The position numbers and the translations under genes were made by a program. The notes under the pieces were generated by a model. The model was not told the DNA's origin. It worked only from the letters and a program-made list of their open reading frames with translations, and searched no databases. From Alphaproteobacteria bacterium (lineage in GTDB: Bacteria; Pseudomonadota; Alphaproteobacteria; UBA9655), in NCBI GenBank assembly GCA_017992885.1, contig JAGONT010000018.1, forward strand, positions 1 to 45,596: a DNA stretch of 45,596 nucleotides, in the 5' to 3' direction. This document shows, piece after piece, positions 1 through 8,661 of the stretch (position 1 is the stretch's first letter; each line of letters begins with the position of its first letter).

Positions 1-451
1 AAATAAGGAGGCATTTAAGCCTCTTTTTTCTTATAGCCCCCTTGATAATATTAATGAGCCGACCGTGGTCAATGGCTTTAATTTTTCCTTCAAGCTCTAA
101 ACCTAAAAATGCCCCTAATTCTAAAGCAAATTCCTCAAATTGTGGCTCAAGATATTGATTTCCTTTAAACCACCATACAATGTCATATTGAGGATAGTTT
201 TTATAAATATAGTGTTTTGCGATTTGAGATTTGCCAAAGCCTGAGGGCCCGGAGAGAACAGCTGTTTTTAAGGATGAATTTTTAAAAAGCTCAGCTATTG
301 CCTGCAAAACATCTTCTCTCCCAACAAAGTTATAATTCTCAGCAGGAACATTCCATACAGAGGGAATTGAAACAGCCCAGCTTCTTAAGGGAAAGATCAA
401 GATAAGAATAAAAAACCATACGACTTTATGAGGGAAAAAGTGGAATAACAT
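1..451 (-). CDS. Exported STAND/NB-ARC-like P-loop NTPase, N-terminal part (runs off the left edge)
   Basis: I translated this by hand from an ATG at 451; the frame stays open for 150 codons to base 1, so the C-terminus lies outside the window. Residues 8-27 are hydrophobic and end in SWAVS, which looks like a signal peptide or membrane anchor. A short linker leads to FVGRED (about residues 45-50) and a Walker A motif GPSGFGKS (about residues 70-77). This spacing is typical of the NB-ARC/STAND nucleotide-binding domains found in TPR or other repeat proteins. A tract containing DIVWWF follows, as in many NB-ARC proteins. The start overlaps the upstream kinase-like gene by 26 bp, suggesting co-transcription. 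An export signal on a STAND ATPase is odd, because the periplasm lacks ATP; an anchored or host-delivered protein is possible. The NTPase class is fairly sure; the role is unknown. Confidence 0.7.
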   Translation of the reverse strand, partial: MLFHFFPHKVVWFFILILIFPLRSWAVSIPSVWNVPAENYNFVGREDVLQAIAELFKNSSLKTAVLSGPSGFGKSQIAKHYIYKNYPQYDIVWWFKGNQYLEPQFEEFALELGAFLGLELEGKIKAIDHGRLINIIKGAIRKKRLKCLLI

Positions 452-1997
452 TCGGGGAGGATGTTTCTGCAAGAGAACTTAGAATCACAGTTTTTGTGAC
501 ATTCAAACCATTCTCATCTCTTGAGGTTTCATATTTCAGACCATTGTTCTGGCATAAGAACCGAAAGACATCCTCCTTTACAAAAAGAGCTGGATATCTT
601 TCCATAAGCCCTTCTGTTGTATCTGCATGGGAATAACCATTATCCTGAACCTCAAGCTCAAAGGCACTCGCTTCTTTCCTCACAAAAATTGAAGCTTTCC
701 CATTTGTAGAAAGGCTATGAATGGATTTACCTATAACATTCATCACAATAAACTTTGTAAAAAGGGGATCACCCTGGAAATTTAAATCCTTGGAACAAAA
801 AAGGTTTATAGTTACTTGTAATTTATAAATTTTTTCGGCAAAGAGAGCGCAAACCTCCTCAAGTAAGGCCCTTAGATCGATAGGAACATTTTTTACCTTT
901 GAAACCAGATTATTAGATAGCGATTCTCCAACTTTTAGGCATGATTCAATAAGTTCAACTTGATCTTTTTTTGAGAGTGAACTCATAGGGTTTTTGAAAG
1001 ACTGTTCCACAACACTGAGAGCTTTTATAATATAAGCAGCTTGTTCATTTTGTCGTTTGTTCAAGCCTAAAAGATGGTTTATATAAGATTCCAAGGAAGT
1101 TTGAGAACTTTTATGATCCTGTTGACAGGCTAATAACTTTTCTTTTAAGCAGTTTTTTTCTGTAGTTGATTTTAAAAGAGTAGCTTCAAGCTCTTCTTGT
1201 TTGGTTTTGTGGGTATTTTTATTACGGATGTTAATAATATAAGCACAGGAGACGATGAGAATAATACCAAAAACCGTAAAATAATAAAAGAAAGCATAAC
1301 GTTCTTGGTTAACAAAGACAAAACTCCAAAAATTATTGAGTGGCCTTGCATAAATGGCAAAGGGAGTTTTTTGAAGAAGATTACTTTCTTCATTCTTAGA
1401 AAGCTGCGGAGGATTTAAAGTCACGGTTTCCATATTTCCTAAAAAGACTTTAAAATCCATAGGATCAATTTGAATTTCCAAAACCCCCCCTAAAGTATCT
1501 CTCTCACTAAAAACCGTTGTTTTACTGACAACAACATTCTCATCAATGGTAATAGCTGTTTCTTTCTCAGCAGTATGGACATCGGGTGCGGATTGAGAAT
1601 AAAGAGGGGAAGGTCCGAATAAAGTGATAACCCTCTGGGGAGGAGAAAGTTTATTGTAGAAAACTTTTTGGATTTTTGGGAGGGTACCATTTGGGTTCAA
1701 ACGCGGTACAGAGCTCAAAATGTTTTGAATGCGCTTAACATCGCCATGAGAGTCGATAATGCGTGTGACTGTCAGCTGAGAGAGTTTTTTGAGATTCTCT
1801 AAGGCTAGTAACGTTTTTTGCTGAAGTGTCTTTAATTCTAACTGTTGAGTAGCTTGATAAGCTGCTAGATATCTTTGATGCTCAATAAAAACATAGGTAG
1901 CGACAAGCACAAGGGAGAAGGATACAAAAGTAGATATCCATAATAAGGTAGGTTTTAAAATAATTCTAAAATCCTTAGCGATTCCCCCATACAGCAA
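426..1997 (-). CDS. Membrane protein resembling a degenerate sensor histidine kinase
   Basis: A 523-aa protein starting at TTG, with a GAGG about 8 nt upstream. Membrane segments lie at about residues 17-38 and 236-257, enclosing a roughly 200-residue periplasmic region, which is the layout of a two-component sensor. After the second segment a charged coiled-coil (about 262-300) leads to a helical region and a C-terminal part resembling a HATPase_c domain, with VQDNGYS (D452-N-G454) matching the G1 box. Key features are missing: I see no H-box histidine in an HELRTP-type context, the second asparagine of the N-box appears to be Lys (NVIGKS, 420-425), and the glycine-rich G2 box is absent. It therefore looks like a pseudokinase or a highly divergent sensor. 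No response regulator is adjacent. The downstream gene is the exported NTPase, which overlaps it by 26 bp. Confidence 0.6.
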   Translation of the reverse strand: MLYGGIAKDFRIILKPTLLWISTFVSFSLVLVATYVFIEHQRYLAAYQATQQLELKTLQQKTLLALENLKKLSQLTVTRIIDSHGDVKRIQNILSSVPRLNPNGTLPKIQKVFYNKLSPPQRVITLFGPSPLYSQSAPDVHTAEKETAITIDENVVVSKTTVFSERDTLGGVLEIQIDPMDFKVFLGNMETVTLNPPQLSKNEESNLLQKTPFAIYARPLNNFWSFVFVNQERYAFFYYFTVFGIILIVSCAYIINIRNKNTHKTKQEELEATLLKSTTEKNCLKEKLLACQQDHKSSQTSLESYINHLLGLNKRQNEQAAYIIKALSVVEQSFKNPMSSLSKKDQVELIESCLKVGESLSNNLVSKVKNVPIDLRALLEEVCALFAEKIYKLQVTINLFCSKDLNFQGDPLFTKFIVMNVIGKSIHSLSTNGKASIFVRKEASAFELEVQDNGYSHADTTEGLMERYPALFVKEDVFRFLCQNNGLKYETSRDENGLNVTKTVILSSLAETSSPNVIPLFPS

Positions 1998-2374
1998 CGA
2001 TTAAGCCTCACTTATATTTTATTCAATTGAATGTTACTGCTATAAGAAATAAAAAATCAAATAAATTTTTCTGCAAACATCTAAAATTATTTAATTTTTT
2101 ATCATAAGTTTGCAAATACGCTTTATACGCCATGCATTTTATGGGTATTTTAGGCTGTTTTTTTGCTGACGCAAAATCTTTATTTTTTACTTTAAGTCAG
2201 TTTTTTAGGAATTCATTCATATGTCATTATGCAAAAGCCCTAAATAGCTTTGAGCGACAGTGTAAATACAAATTAATTTAGGGGAGACAGGGCTTTGTGC
2301 CTAAAGATGACAACTTGATGACAATGCAAAAAGAGCTGATCTGAAAGAATCTTTAAAAACTGAAGGAAAGAGCC
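1998..2374. other. Non-coding AT-rich interval between the kinase-like gene and tRNA-Tyr
   Basis: No plausible gene is visible in these 377 bases on either strand. It holds a long imperfect inverted repeat: AAGCCCTAAAT at about 2235-2245 pairs with ATTTAGGG followed by GGGCTT at about 2277-2294 (a 6-base bulge interrupts the second arm). It could be a structured transcript or a tRNA 3' processing or termination region. The left part should contain the promoter of the kinase-like gene, but I cannot pick a convincing one. Confidence 0.5.
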
Positions 2375-2460
2375 TGGTGGAGGGAGCAGGATTCGAACCT
2401 GCGTAGACGTACGTCGGCAGATTTACAGTCTGCTGCCTTTGACCGCTCGGCCATCCCTCC
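2375..2460 (-). tRNA. tRNA-Tyr (GTA anticodon)
   Basis: The minus strand gives an 86-nt class II tRNA. The acceptor arm GGAGGGA pairs with TCCCTCC, followed by discriminator A and an encoded CCA at 2375-2377. The anticodon arm carries GTA flanked as CTGTAAA, with a stem of CAGA/TCTG type. A long variable arm follows (CCGACGTACGTCTACG region), as expected for bacterial tRNA-Tyr, then the T arm with GGTTCGAATCC. It stands alone between two unrelated transcription units. Confidence 0.96.
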
Positions 2461-2479
2461 GCACCAACACTTTAAAAGG

Positions 2480-2508
2480 GTGATAAGAGATTTAGCAGCT
2501 TCTGTCAA
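2480..2508 (-). promoter_or_regulatory. Likely sigma-70-type promoter of tRNA-Tyr
   Basis: On the minus strand a perfect -35 TTGACA (2503-2508) is followed after 17 bp by TATCAC (2480-2485), a weak -10. The -10 ends 19 nt before the mature 5' end of tRNA-Tyr, a suitable distance. The call rests on the consensus match and position only. Confidence 0.55.
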
Positions 2509-2538
2509 TGAGGAAGTACAAAACATCCGTAGAGGCTT

Positions 2539-2562
2539 AAAAATGGTGGTGTCTCACCACCA
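2539..2562 (-). terminator. Rho-independent terminator downstream of the CoA-transferase operon
   Basis: A perfect 8-bp stem, TGGTGGTG/CACCACCA with a 3-nt loop (2544-2562), is followed on the minus strand by five T residues (2543-2539). It lies about 70 bp after the stop codon of the CaiB-family gene and faces the same way, so it probably ends the operon that starts near 5.56 kb. Confidence 0.7.
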
Positions 2563-2630
2563 CTACACCTTCAATAGAGTTAAATTAAGAAGGAAACTCC
2601 GTCTATCCACGATGAGGGATCAATAAAATT

Positions 2631-3818
2631 TTATATAACGTTTGCCTGTTTAAGCTCTGCAATTTGCGTTGAAGATAAAAACTCAGACAAAACATCTTGC
2701 GTGTGCTCCCCCAACCGCGGAGGTCGCCTTTGATAAGTCACGGGAGAATCAGAAAGATAGAGAGGTGACGCCACGGTTTTTAAATCACCAAAAGATTGCG
2801 CAATATCACGCGATTTAACTTGGGGATCTTGAAAGGCTTCTTCTAAAGTATTCACAGGCCCTATGGGAATTCCAATTTTTTCAAGGTTTTCCAACCAATA
2901 AACTTGAGGCTTTTCTTTAATAATTTTGTTCATTTCCTCAATAACTTCTTCACGGTGACGAACACGCGGATCATTATGAAGATAATGAGGATGGGAAAGA
3001 AGATCCTCTCGACCGACGAATCGACAGAATTTTTCAAACTGAGCGTCCGTTCCAATCGCGATGATAACAAATCCATCTTCAGCTTCGAAGGTCCCATAGG
3101 GAACAATATTAGGATGACCATTACCAACACGTGGCGGGGACTTCCCCTCTAAAAGATAAGACTGGGCAGCAAAGGATAACAGAGCCATACATGAATCCAA
3201 AAGAGCCATATCTATAAATTGCCCTTTCCCCGTCCGTGTCCGTTGAAAAAGAGCCGCTAGAATGGCCATCGCGCTATACATCCCTGTCCCAATATCAGCA
3301 ATGGAAATGCCAGCACGCAGAGGAGTTCCTTCTGGTTCCCCAATTAAACTCATCAGGCCAGAAAGACCCTGCACTTGAAAGTCATACCCGGGGCGATGAG
3401 CATAAGGCCCTGTCTGACCAAAGCCTGTTATCGAGCAATAAATAATATCAGGTTTAATTTTTTTGACATCCGCATATCCTAAACCGTAACGCGTTAAAAA
3501 TCCCTGTTTGAAATTTTCAATAAACACGTCGGATTTTTCGATAAGACGATGGGCAATCGCTAATCCTGCAGGTTTCGTAAAATCAAGCGTTACAGAACGT
3601 TTATTCCGATTACAGCTTAAATAATACGCACTTTCTTTTGTCTCTTGCCCTGCTTCATCTTTTTCAAAAGGGGGCCCCCACAATCGCGAAACATCTCCCA
3701 CCAAAGGTCGTTCGATCTTAATGACATCCGCACCCAAATCACCCAAAATTTGGGTACAAAGAGGACCCGCCAAAACACGGGTCATATCAAAAACGCGAAT
3801 ATCGTCGAGGGCTTTCAA
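2631..3818 (-). CDS. CaiB/BaiF family (type III) CoA-transferase
   Basis: A 395-aa protein of normal length for class III CoA-transferases, which move CoA between acyl-CoAs and free carboxylates through an aspartyl-CoA thioester. The N-terminus ([20 protein letters not shown]) is the family signature, and the catalytic Asp is probably D146 in [11 protein letters not shown]. The start is TTG, overlapping the TGA of the upstream FKBP gene (TTGA). Its GAGG sits only 1-2 nt away, so translational coupling is likely; an in-frame stop just upstream rules out a longer protein. It is the last gene before a terminator. Substrate cannot be told from sequence: formyl-CoA/oxalate, succinyl-CoA transferase or 2-methylacyl-CoA racemase types all share this fold. 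Confidence 0.9.
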   Translation of the reverse strand: MKALDDIRVFDMTRVLAGPLCTQILGDLGADVIKIERPLVGDVSRLWGPPFEKDEAGQETKESAYYLSCNRNKRSVTLDFTKPAGLAIAHRLIEKSDVFIENFKQGFLTRYGLGYADVKKIKPDIIYCSITGFGQTGPYAHRPGYDFQVQGLSGLMSLIGEPEGTPLRAGISIADIGTGMYSAMAILAALFQRTRTGKGQFIDMALLDSCMALLSFAAQSYLLEGKSPPRVGNGHPNIVPYGTFEAEDGFVIIAIGTDAQFEKFCRFVGREDLLSHPHYLHNDPRVRHREEVIEEMNKIIKEKPQVYWLENLEKIGIPIGPVNTLEEAFQDPQVKSRDIAQSFGDLKTVASPLYLSDSPVTYQRRPPRLGEHTQDVLSEFLSSTQIAELKQANVI

Positions 3819-4285
3819 TCCTCTTTAACTCCTAATAGCTCAACATCAAAGACAAGAGTTGCATTTGGGGGGATCGCCCCAGGAACACCTTTCGCTCCAT
3901 AAGCCAGCTCTGATGGAATGATCAGCTGACGTTTGCCCCCAACCTTCATCGTTCCGACTCCTTCGTCCCACCCTGGAATCACTTGTCCTTTACCTAATGT
4001 AAAATGAAACGGCTCACCCCGATCAACAGAACTATCAAACTTTTGATCATTTTGTTTCAGCCATCCTGTATAATGGACAATAACGGTTTGACCCACTTGC
4101 GGCGTCGCTCCCTCTCCATTTTTCAATTCTTTATAGGAAAGACCGGAAGGAGTGCGAATGATTTCTGCGTTAGTGCATTTACACTCTGTGCCACATTTAC
4201 ACGGAGCGTTTTCTCCCTTCTTACAATCACAAGCTTGAGCAGAAGAGGAGAGAGCTAAAAGCCCTGCTAAAAAAAATGCTTTCAT
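3815..4285 (-). CDS. Exported FKBP-type peptidyl-prolyl cis-trans isomerase with Cys-rich N-terminus
   Basis: A 156-aa protein starting at ATG 4285, which overlaps the pip stop as ATGA and lies 8 nt after GGAAG; a TTG six bases upstream is less likely. Residues 1-18 form a signal peptide ending AQA. Next comes a short segment with six cysteines (19, 21, 29, 31, 35, 37) in C-x-C and C-x3-C arrangements, then a single FKBP domain (about 45-155). The domain keeps the usual active-site residues: [27 protein letters not shown] and LVFDVELL. It should catalyse prolyl isomerisation during folding in the periplasm or at the membrane. The cysteine cluster is unusual and might bind metal or form disulfides. 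AQAC is not a canonical lipobox. Confidence 0.92.
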   Translation of the reverse strand: MKAFFLAGLLALSSSAQACDCKKGENAPCKCGTECKCTNAEIIRTPSGLSYKELKNGEGATPQVGQTVIVHYTGWLKQNDQKFDSSVDRGEPFHFTLGKGQVIPGWDEGVGTMKVGGKRQLIIPSELAYGAKGVPGAIPPNATLVFDVELLGVKED

Positions 4286-5271
4286 AGACAATACTTCCTT
4301 TGTCGTTGTTGATGATGATTTGTGTGTTTAAACTCTTCCATTGCTTTCACTAGTTCCTGAAGAGTTCCAGGTTCAAACGCCGAATGACCCGCCTCAGCAA
4401 TCAGTCGAAAATCAGCCTCAGGCCACCTTTGCACAATGTCAAAAGCGGAAACCACAGGGCAAACAATATCATAACGACCATGAACGATCACGGTTGGGAT
4501 ATGGCGAATTCGATCGATTTTATTCAAAAGGTCATTTTCGGGTAAGAAAATATCATTCAGAAAGTAATGGGCTTCTATGCGAGCTAATCCTAAAGCCATA
4601 TTATCTTCAGAGAAGGCAGACACCACAGTAGCATTAGGAGCAAGGGTTGCGATCATTCCTTCATAGACGCTCCATACTTTCGCAGCCCTTAAGCAAACGT
4701 CAGGATCTGGACTCGTTAAGAGCTGATAATAAGCGTGAAGAATGGTTCGCCAGTCTTTTCTCTCCTCAGGATCTAAATAAGCCGTGAGCTTGCGATGCTC
4801 CTCCGGAAAAATAGATTGAGCCCCCCATAAAAACCATTTAAATTCAGACCGTCGACATAAGAAAATGCCTCGAAAGATTAACCCAAGACAAAACTCAGGA
4901 TAAGCCTCAGCATAAGCAATTCCCAGAGTCGTTCCCCAAGACCCTCCAAAAACATACCAACTTTCAATACCTAAATGAAGGCGGAGCTTTTCTAAATCGG
5001 CAATCAAATGAGGTGTCGTGTTATCTCTCAGCTCTCCATGAGGAAGGGATTTTCCTGCCCCCCGTTGATCATACAAGAGAATACGATAATAGGCTGGGTC
5101 AAAGAATCGCCGCATCGACGGCGACGTTCCTGCCCCTGGTCCACCGTGAATCACCACAACAGGCACACCTTCTGGATTTCCTGACTCTTCCCAGTACATC
5201 TGGTGCAGATCATCCAACTTTAAATAGCCTGTTTTATAAGGTTCGATTAATGGGTATAATTGATCTCTCAC
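4282..5271 (-). CDS. pip: Proline iminopeptidase (alpha/beta hydrolase, S33)
   Basis: A 329-aa cytoplasmic serine peptidase that removes N-terminal proline from peptides. The oxyanion-region motif HGGPG is at 42-46, the nucleophile elbow GGSWG has S111, the acid is D268 in GRYDIVCP, and the base is H296 in AGHSAFEPG. The helical cap between them is of normal size. The start is GTG with AGGAG 5 nt upstream. It sits 34 bp after a small unknown gene and overlaps the FKBP gene by 4 bp. The iminopeptidase subfamily is well supported by the N-terminal pattern ([26 protein letters not shown]). Confidence 0.93.
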   Translation of the reverse strand: MRDQLYPLIEPYKTGYLKLDDLHQMYWEESGNPEGVPVVVIHGGPGAGTSPSMRRFFDPAYYRILLYDQRGAGKSLPHGELRDNTTPHLIADLEKLRLHLGIESWYVFGGSWGTTLGIAYAEAYPEFCLGLIFRGIFLCRRSEFKWFLWGAQSIFPEEHRKLTAYLDPEERKDWRTILHAYYQLLTSPDPDVCLRAAKVWSVYEGMIATLAPNATVVSAFSEDNMALGLARIEAHYFLNDIFLPENDLLNKIDRIRHIPTVIVHGRYDIVCPVVSAFDIVQRWPEADFRLIAEAGHSAFEPGTLQELVKAMEEFKHTNHHQQRQRKYCL

Positions 5272-5305
5272 ACCATCTCCTAAAAGTTGTAATTCTACGC
5301 TTCAG

Positions 5306-5560
5306 TTATTCACATTCTTGCTCAGGGTCAAGAGAAAGTTTTCTTTCAATTTCGCTGATCAAGCGTATTATATCTTCTTCTGAAAGATCAACGAGCGAGA
5401 CTTGTTGCTTCAGCTTGTTTTGAGTAAAAAGACCTTGCTCTCGTCCCAAAAGTTCTTTGGCTTTCAAGGCAACAGCATATTTTCCTTCTTTCATTGCGGT
5501 TTCATAAAGATCTGCCAAATCTTTTAAAATTTCCTCGCGCAGTTTTTTATCTTTTTCCAC
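5306..5560 (-). CDS. Small charged helical protein, unknown function
   Basis: An 84-aa protein starting at GTG, predicted to be almost all helical and highly charged, without a signal peptide or membrane segment. It contains YETAMKEGKYAVALKAKELL, then a Gln/Lys linker and an acidic C-terminal helix (LSEEDIIRLISEIERKL). The pattern loosely recalls C-terminal parts of phage small-terminase-like or other small DNA-associated proteins; I cannot assign it. It precedes pip by 34 bp on the same strand and may be the first gene of that operon. Codon usage resembles the neighbours, and the frame is not a shadow of another gene. Confidence 0.6.
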   Translation of the reverse strand: MEKDKKLREEILKDLADLYETAMKEGKYAVALKAKELLGREQGLFTQNKLKQQVSLVDLSEEDIIRLISEIERKLSLDPEQECE

Positions 5561-5787
5561 TTTCCATTAACCCCATTAATAATAAAACCACACCTCAACT
5601 TAATTTTAATTTTATTATATAGAAAAAATCAAAGAAACAGAAACTATTTATTTGGCCATATGAATCCATTAGCTCTAAAATCATTACAAGAGCAAAGGAA
5701 TTTACTAACAAAAAAAGGAATGTTTAAAGCTTTTCAGCTGGATAAGTCGTTTAAAGAACTGAAGCGATATGAACAAATAGCAACCTT

Positions 5788-6189
5788 TCAAACTTTCGCA
5801 TTTTTTGTATCGGTTTTTCCCTGTTTGAGATCCTTCCGAGCCTTTCTTGCTAATTTTTCATATCTGTTCTTGATTAAATCAAGTTGTTCAGGTGTTAGTT
5901 CTTCAAGGTCTAAAAGAACATTATGCGCTCCCCTGTGTGAGCGAATAATCTCATCTAGTTTTATTTGCATGGCTTCTCCATCACGATTTTGAGTGTTTTG
6001 TATTATAAACACCATCAAAAAAGTAATAATAGTTGTGCTTGTATTAATAACCAGCTGCCAGGTATCAGAAAAGGAAAAAAAAGGGCCTGTGATAATCCAT
6101 ATAATTATTGTAATGAGGGCAATAAAAAAAGCACTTTTTTTTCCCGTCATCTGAGCAATATATGTAGCAAATCTAGAAAAATTTTTCAT
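5788..6189 (-). CDS. Low-affinity iron permease family membrane protein (PF04120-like)
   Basis: A protein of about 133 aa from ATG 6189 (MKNFSRFATYIAQMTG). A TTG giving 17 more residues lies inside the upstream stop region and is less likely. Two membrane segments (about residues 20-40 and 45-65) are joined by GPFFSFSDTWQLVINT. They are followed by the family hallmark TTIITFLMVFIIQNTQNRD and KLDEIIR, then an amphipathic charged C-terminal tail. The family is named for a fungal Fe(II) transporter, but the bacterial members are small and their transport role is not proven. It lies 37 bp after the VOC gene and is probably co-transcribed with it. Confidence 0.85.
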   Translation of the reverse strand: MKNFSRFATYIAQMTGKKSAFFIALITIIIWIITGPFFSFSDTWQLVINTSTTIITFLMVFIIQNTQNRDGEAMQIKLDEIIRSHRGAHNVLLDLEELTPEQLDLIKNRYEKLARKARKDLKQGKTDTKNAKV

Positions 6190-6226
6190 ATCGTTCTTTT
6201 CCAACTTTAAGATAAGACTTAAGTAG

Positions 6227-6610
6227 CTATTTCCCTTCAATTACGGACAGAATATTACCAGCAGGGTCTTTAAACCAAGCTATAGTAGGGCCCTCACAAC
6301 GACAGATACCCTTATCATCTGTTTTAAAATCAGCTTGATTATACTGTTCAAAACGCACGCCACGCTTAGTTAATTCGTCTACGGCTTGTTCTATATTATC
6401 GACAGGAAAATTAAGAATCGTAAATGTTGCCGGCGTATGGTTTGTTTTAGGATACACTATTATTGGATTTCCTCCCGCAATTTCTAACTTTAGTAAATAA
6501 CCATCCATTACTTCGGAAACATCCAATCCAAGTGTCTGACTATAAAATTTTTTGGCTTTTTGAACATCATCGACGGAAAAACTGCTGAATACGTGTGTGT
6601 CTTTGAACAT
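6227..6610 (-). CDS. VOC-family (glyoxalase/dioxygenase fold) protein
   Basis: A 127-aa single-chain protein made of two beta-alpha-beta-beta-beta modules. The N-terminal module has [20 protein letters not shown]; the C-terminal module has [17 protein letters not shown] and ends in [15 protein letters not shown], the classic VOC ending with a possible metal-ligand Glu. His6 near the N-terminus could be another ligand. Members include glyoxalase I-like, antibiotic-binding and dioxygenase proteins, and the sequence does not decide between them. It is a stand-alone gene upstream of the permease-like gene. Confidence 0.88.
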   Translation of the reverse strand: MFKDTHVFSSFSVDDVQKAKKFYSQTLGLDVSEVMDGYLLKLEIAGGNPIIVYPKTNHTPATFTILNFPVDNIEQAVDELTKRGVRFEQYNQADFKTDDKGICRCEGPTIAWFKDPAGNILSVIEGK

Positions 6611-6707
6611 GAGATTCTCTCTTTTTATTTAACTTACATTATCATATTATTTATCCAAAACGCAGATTAAATTAGCTTTTAAACATAAAGTGTAAACATT
6701 ATAATCT

Positions 6708-8648
6708 TTACGTAATTTTCGCGAGATGTTGATCTAAATTCACACTCTCCCCCTTTTGCACATAGACTCTTTCAATAATGCCATCACATCCTGCCCGGAT
6801 GATGTTTTCCATTTTCATAGCTTCCATAATAGCAATAGGATGGCCCCTCTTGATAGAATCGCCCTCCTTAACGGCAACTTCAACAATAAGACCAGGCATG
6901 GGAGCCATGACAACGCGGGATATATCCGGCTGCCGTTTTGCCGGCATCAGAGCTAACAACTCGGCAATACGCGGGGTCACAACGGTGGTGAGGACCCCAT
7001 ATCCATCCCAAAAGAGGTGATCACGAATGCCTTGCGCCTCAAGCTGCAAAACAAGCCTCTTTCCATTAAAAACCCCAGTAAAAAAGCAATCTCCCGGATT
7101 CCAGTGTGTTTCGATGATAAGCTTTGTCGCCCCTTCGTTAACTTCCCACTGTCCTTCTTTATGCAAAATATGAAGAGAATGCTTTTTTCCCTCTAGCACA
7201 ACAACTAAAGTTGCTTGATTTAAGCTATGGCGAAGACAATACATCACAGCAGCTGCCCCGCTGGCAATTTGAAGGTTCTTTGGCATTTCAGGAGTAAAAC
7301 CGTCCCCATAGAGTTCATCAAGGGTTGTGGTGTTAAATTGCCCTTTTCTAAAAAAAGGCGCATTGACCAGCGATGTTAGAAAATGAATATTTGTCGCGAT
7401 CCCTCTAACGTAGTAATGATTAAGTGCTTCTAAAAGAACCGTACAAGCAAGCTCTCGACTAGGCTGATGGACAATTAGCTTTGCGATCATAGGGTCATAA
7501 TAAGGCGTCATAACATCCCCTTCCCGAACCCCACTTTCAAGACGAATCTCCCCCTTTTTTTCTAAGGGAGGCAAATACGTCCTCATTCTCCCTGTTGAAG
7601 GCAAAAACCCACGAGATGAATCTTCCGCATAAAGACGAGCTTCTATTGCGTGACCCTTAAACTGTACATCCGATTGCTGAAGACGCAGAGGCTCACCTGC
7701 CGCTATCCGAACCATTTCTTCAACCAAATCTATGCCCGTAATCATTTCAGTGGTGGGATGTTCAACTTGCAGGCGTGTATTCATTTCCAGAAAATAAAAA
7801 TGCCCTTCTGGATCCACGACAAATTCCACAGTTCCTGCTGAAGTGTATTTCACAAATTGGGCTAAACGAATCGCCTCATTCCCCATTTCCTTTCGCAGAG
7901 CTGGCGTCACGAAAGAGCTAGGAGCTTCCTCAATAACTTTTTGATGTCGACGTTGCAAAGAACATTCTCGCTCACCTAAATGAATGATGTTTCCTTCATG
8001 ATCTCCCAAAATTTGAATTTCTATGTGGCGTGCAGAATCAATATATTTTTCAAGGAATATACGCTCATCACCAAAGCTGGAATTTGCTTCATGAATAGCG
8101 CCTTTTATCGCCTCTGCTAAGGCGGAAGGCTCATGCACAATACGCATGCCCTTCCCTCCTCCTCCCGCTGCGGCTTTAACCATCAGAGGACACCCCATCT
8201 CATGAGCCATTTCTTCGGCTTCATGTAGAGTCTTAAGCGGCTCATCCGTCCCTGGAAGACATGAAACCCCGGCAAGACGCGCGAGTCTTTTCGCCTCTAA
8301 CTTATCGCCCATAGCTCTTATGACGTCAGAAGAAGGGCCAATGAAAATAAGCCCTGCCTTTTCCACTTCCTCTGCAAAGAGGGCATTTTCTGATAAAAAA
8401 CCATACCCTGGGTGAATAGCCTCCACACCAGATTTTTTCGCAACATTTAAAATCGCTTGGCTATTTAAATAACTTTCCCGGACAGGAGGAGGCCCTATAA
8501 GATAGGCTTCATCAGCCATTGCAACATGAAGAGCTTCCTCATCCGCTTCGGAGTAGACGGCCACCGTTTTAATATCCATACGCTTTAAGGTGCGGATAAT
8601 ACGACAGGCAATCTCACCACGATTGGCAATAAGTACTTTTTTAAACAC
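6708..8648 (-). CDS. pccA: Propionyl-CoA carboxylase, alpha (biotin carboxylase + biotin carrier) subunit
   Basis: A 646-aa protein carrying biotin carboxylase (about 1-450), with an ATP-grasp glycine loop (AAAGGGGKGMR), HIEIQILGD and the conserved EMNTRLQVEHPTTE. A linker/BT domain follows, then a C-terminal biotinyl domain with AMKMEN (biotinylated Lys about 612). It carboxylates biotin with ATP and bicarbonate; together with PccB it makes methylmalonyl-CoA from propionyl-CoA. The domain architecture separates it from AccC, which lacks the carrier domain; methylcrotonyl- or acyl-CoA specificity cannot be excluded. It lies 13 bp downstream of the 2TM gene in a pccB-2TM-pccA unit. Confidence 0.93.
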   Translation of the reverse strand: MFKKVLIANRGEIACRIIRTLKRMDIKTVAVYSEADEEALHVAMADEAYLIGPPPVRESYLNSQAILNVAKKSGVEAIHPGYGFLSENALFAEEVEKAGLIFIGPSSDVIRAMGDKLEAKRLARLAGVSCLPGTDEPLKTLHEAEEMAHEMGCPLMVKAAAGGGGKGMRIVHEPSALAEAIKGAIHEANSSFGDERIFLEKYIDSARHIEIQILGDHEGNIIHLGERECSLQRRHQKVIEEAPSSFVTPALRKEMGNEAIRLAQFVKYTSAGTVEFVVDPEGHFYFLEMNTRLQVEHPTTEMITGIDLVEEMVRIAAGEPLRLQQSDVQFKGHAIEARLYAEDSSRGFLPSTGRMRTYLPPLEKKGEIRLESGVREGDVMTPYYDPMIAKLIVHQPSRELACTVLLEALNHYYVRGIATNIHFLTSLVNAPFFRKGQFNTTTLDELYGDGFTPEMPKNLQIASGAAAVMYCLRHSLNQATLVVVLEGKKHSLHILHKEGQWEVNEGATKLIIETHWNPGDCFFTGVFNGKRLVLQLEAQGIRDHLFWDGYGVLTTVVTPRIAELLALMPAKRQPDISRVVMAPMPGLIVEVAVKEGDSIKRGHPIAIMEAMKMENIIRAGCDGIIERVYVQKGESVNLDQHLAKIT

Positions 8649-8661
8649 TCACTGTCGCTAC

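Noticed and set aside
5660-5992. Plus-strand 110-codon frame with ATG 5660
   Set aside because: Most of it is antisense to the iron permease-like gene, and its sequence has no protein-like pattern or good ribosome site.
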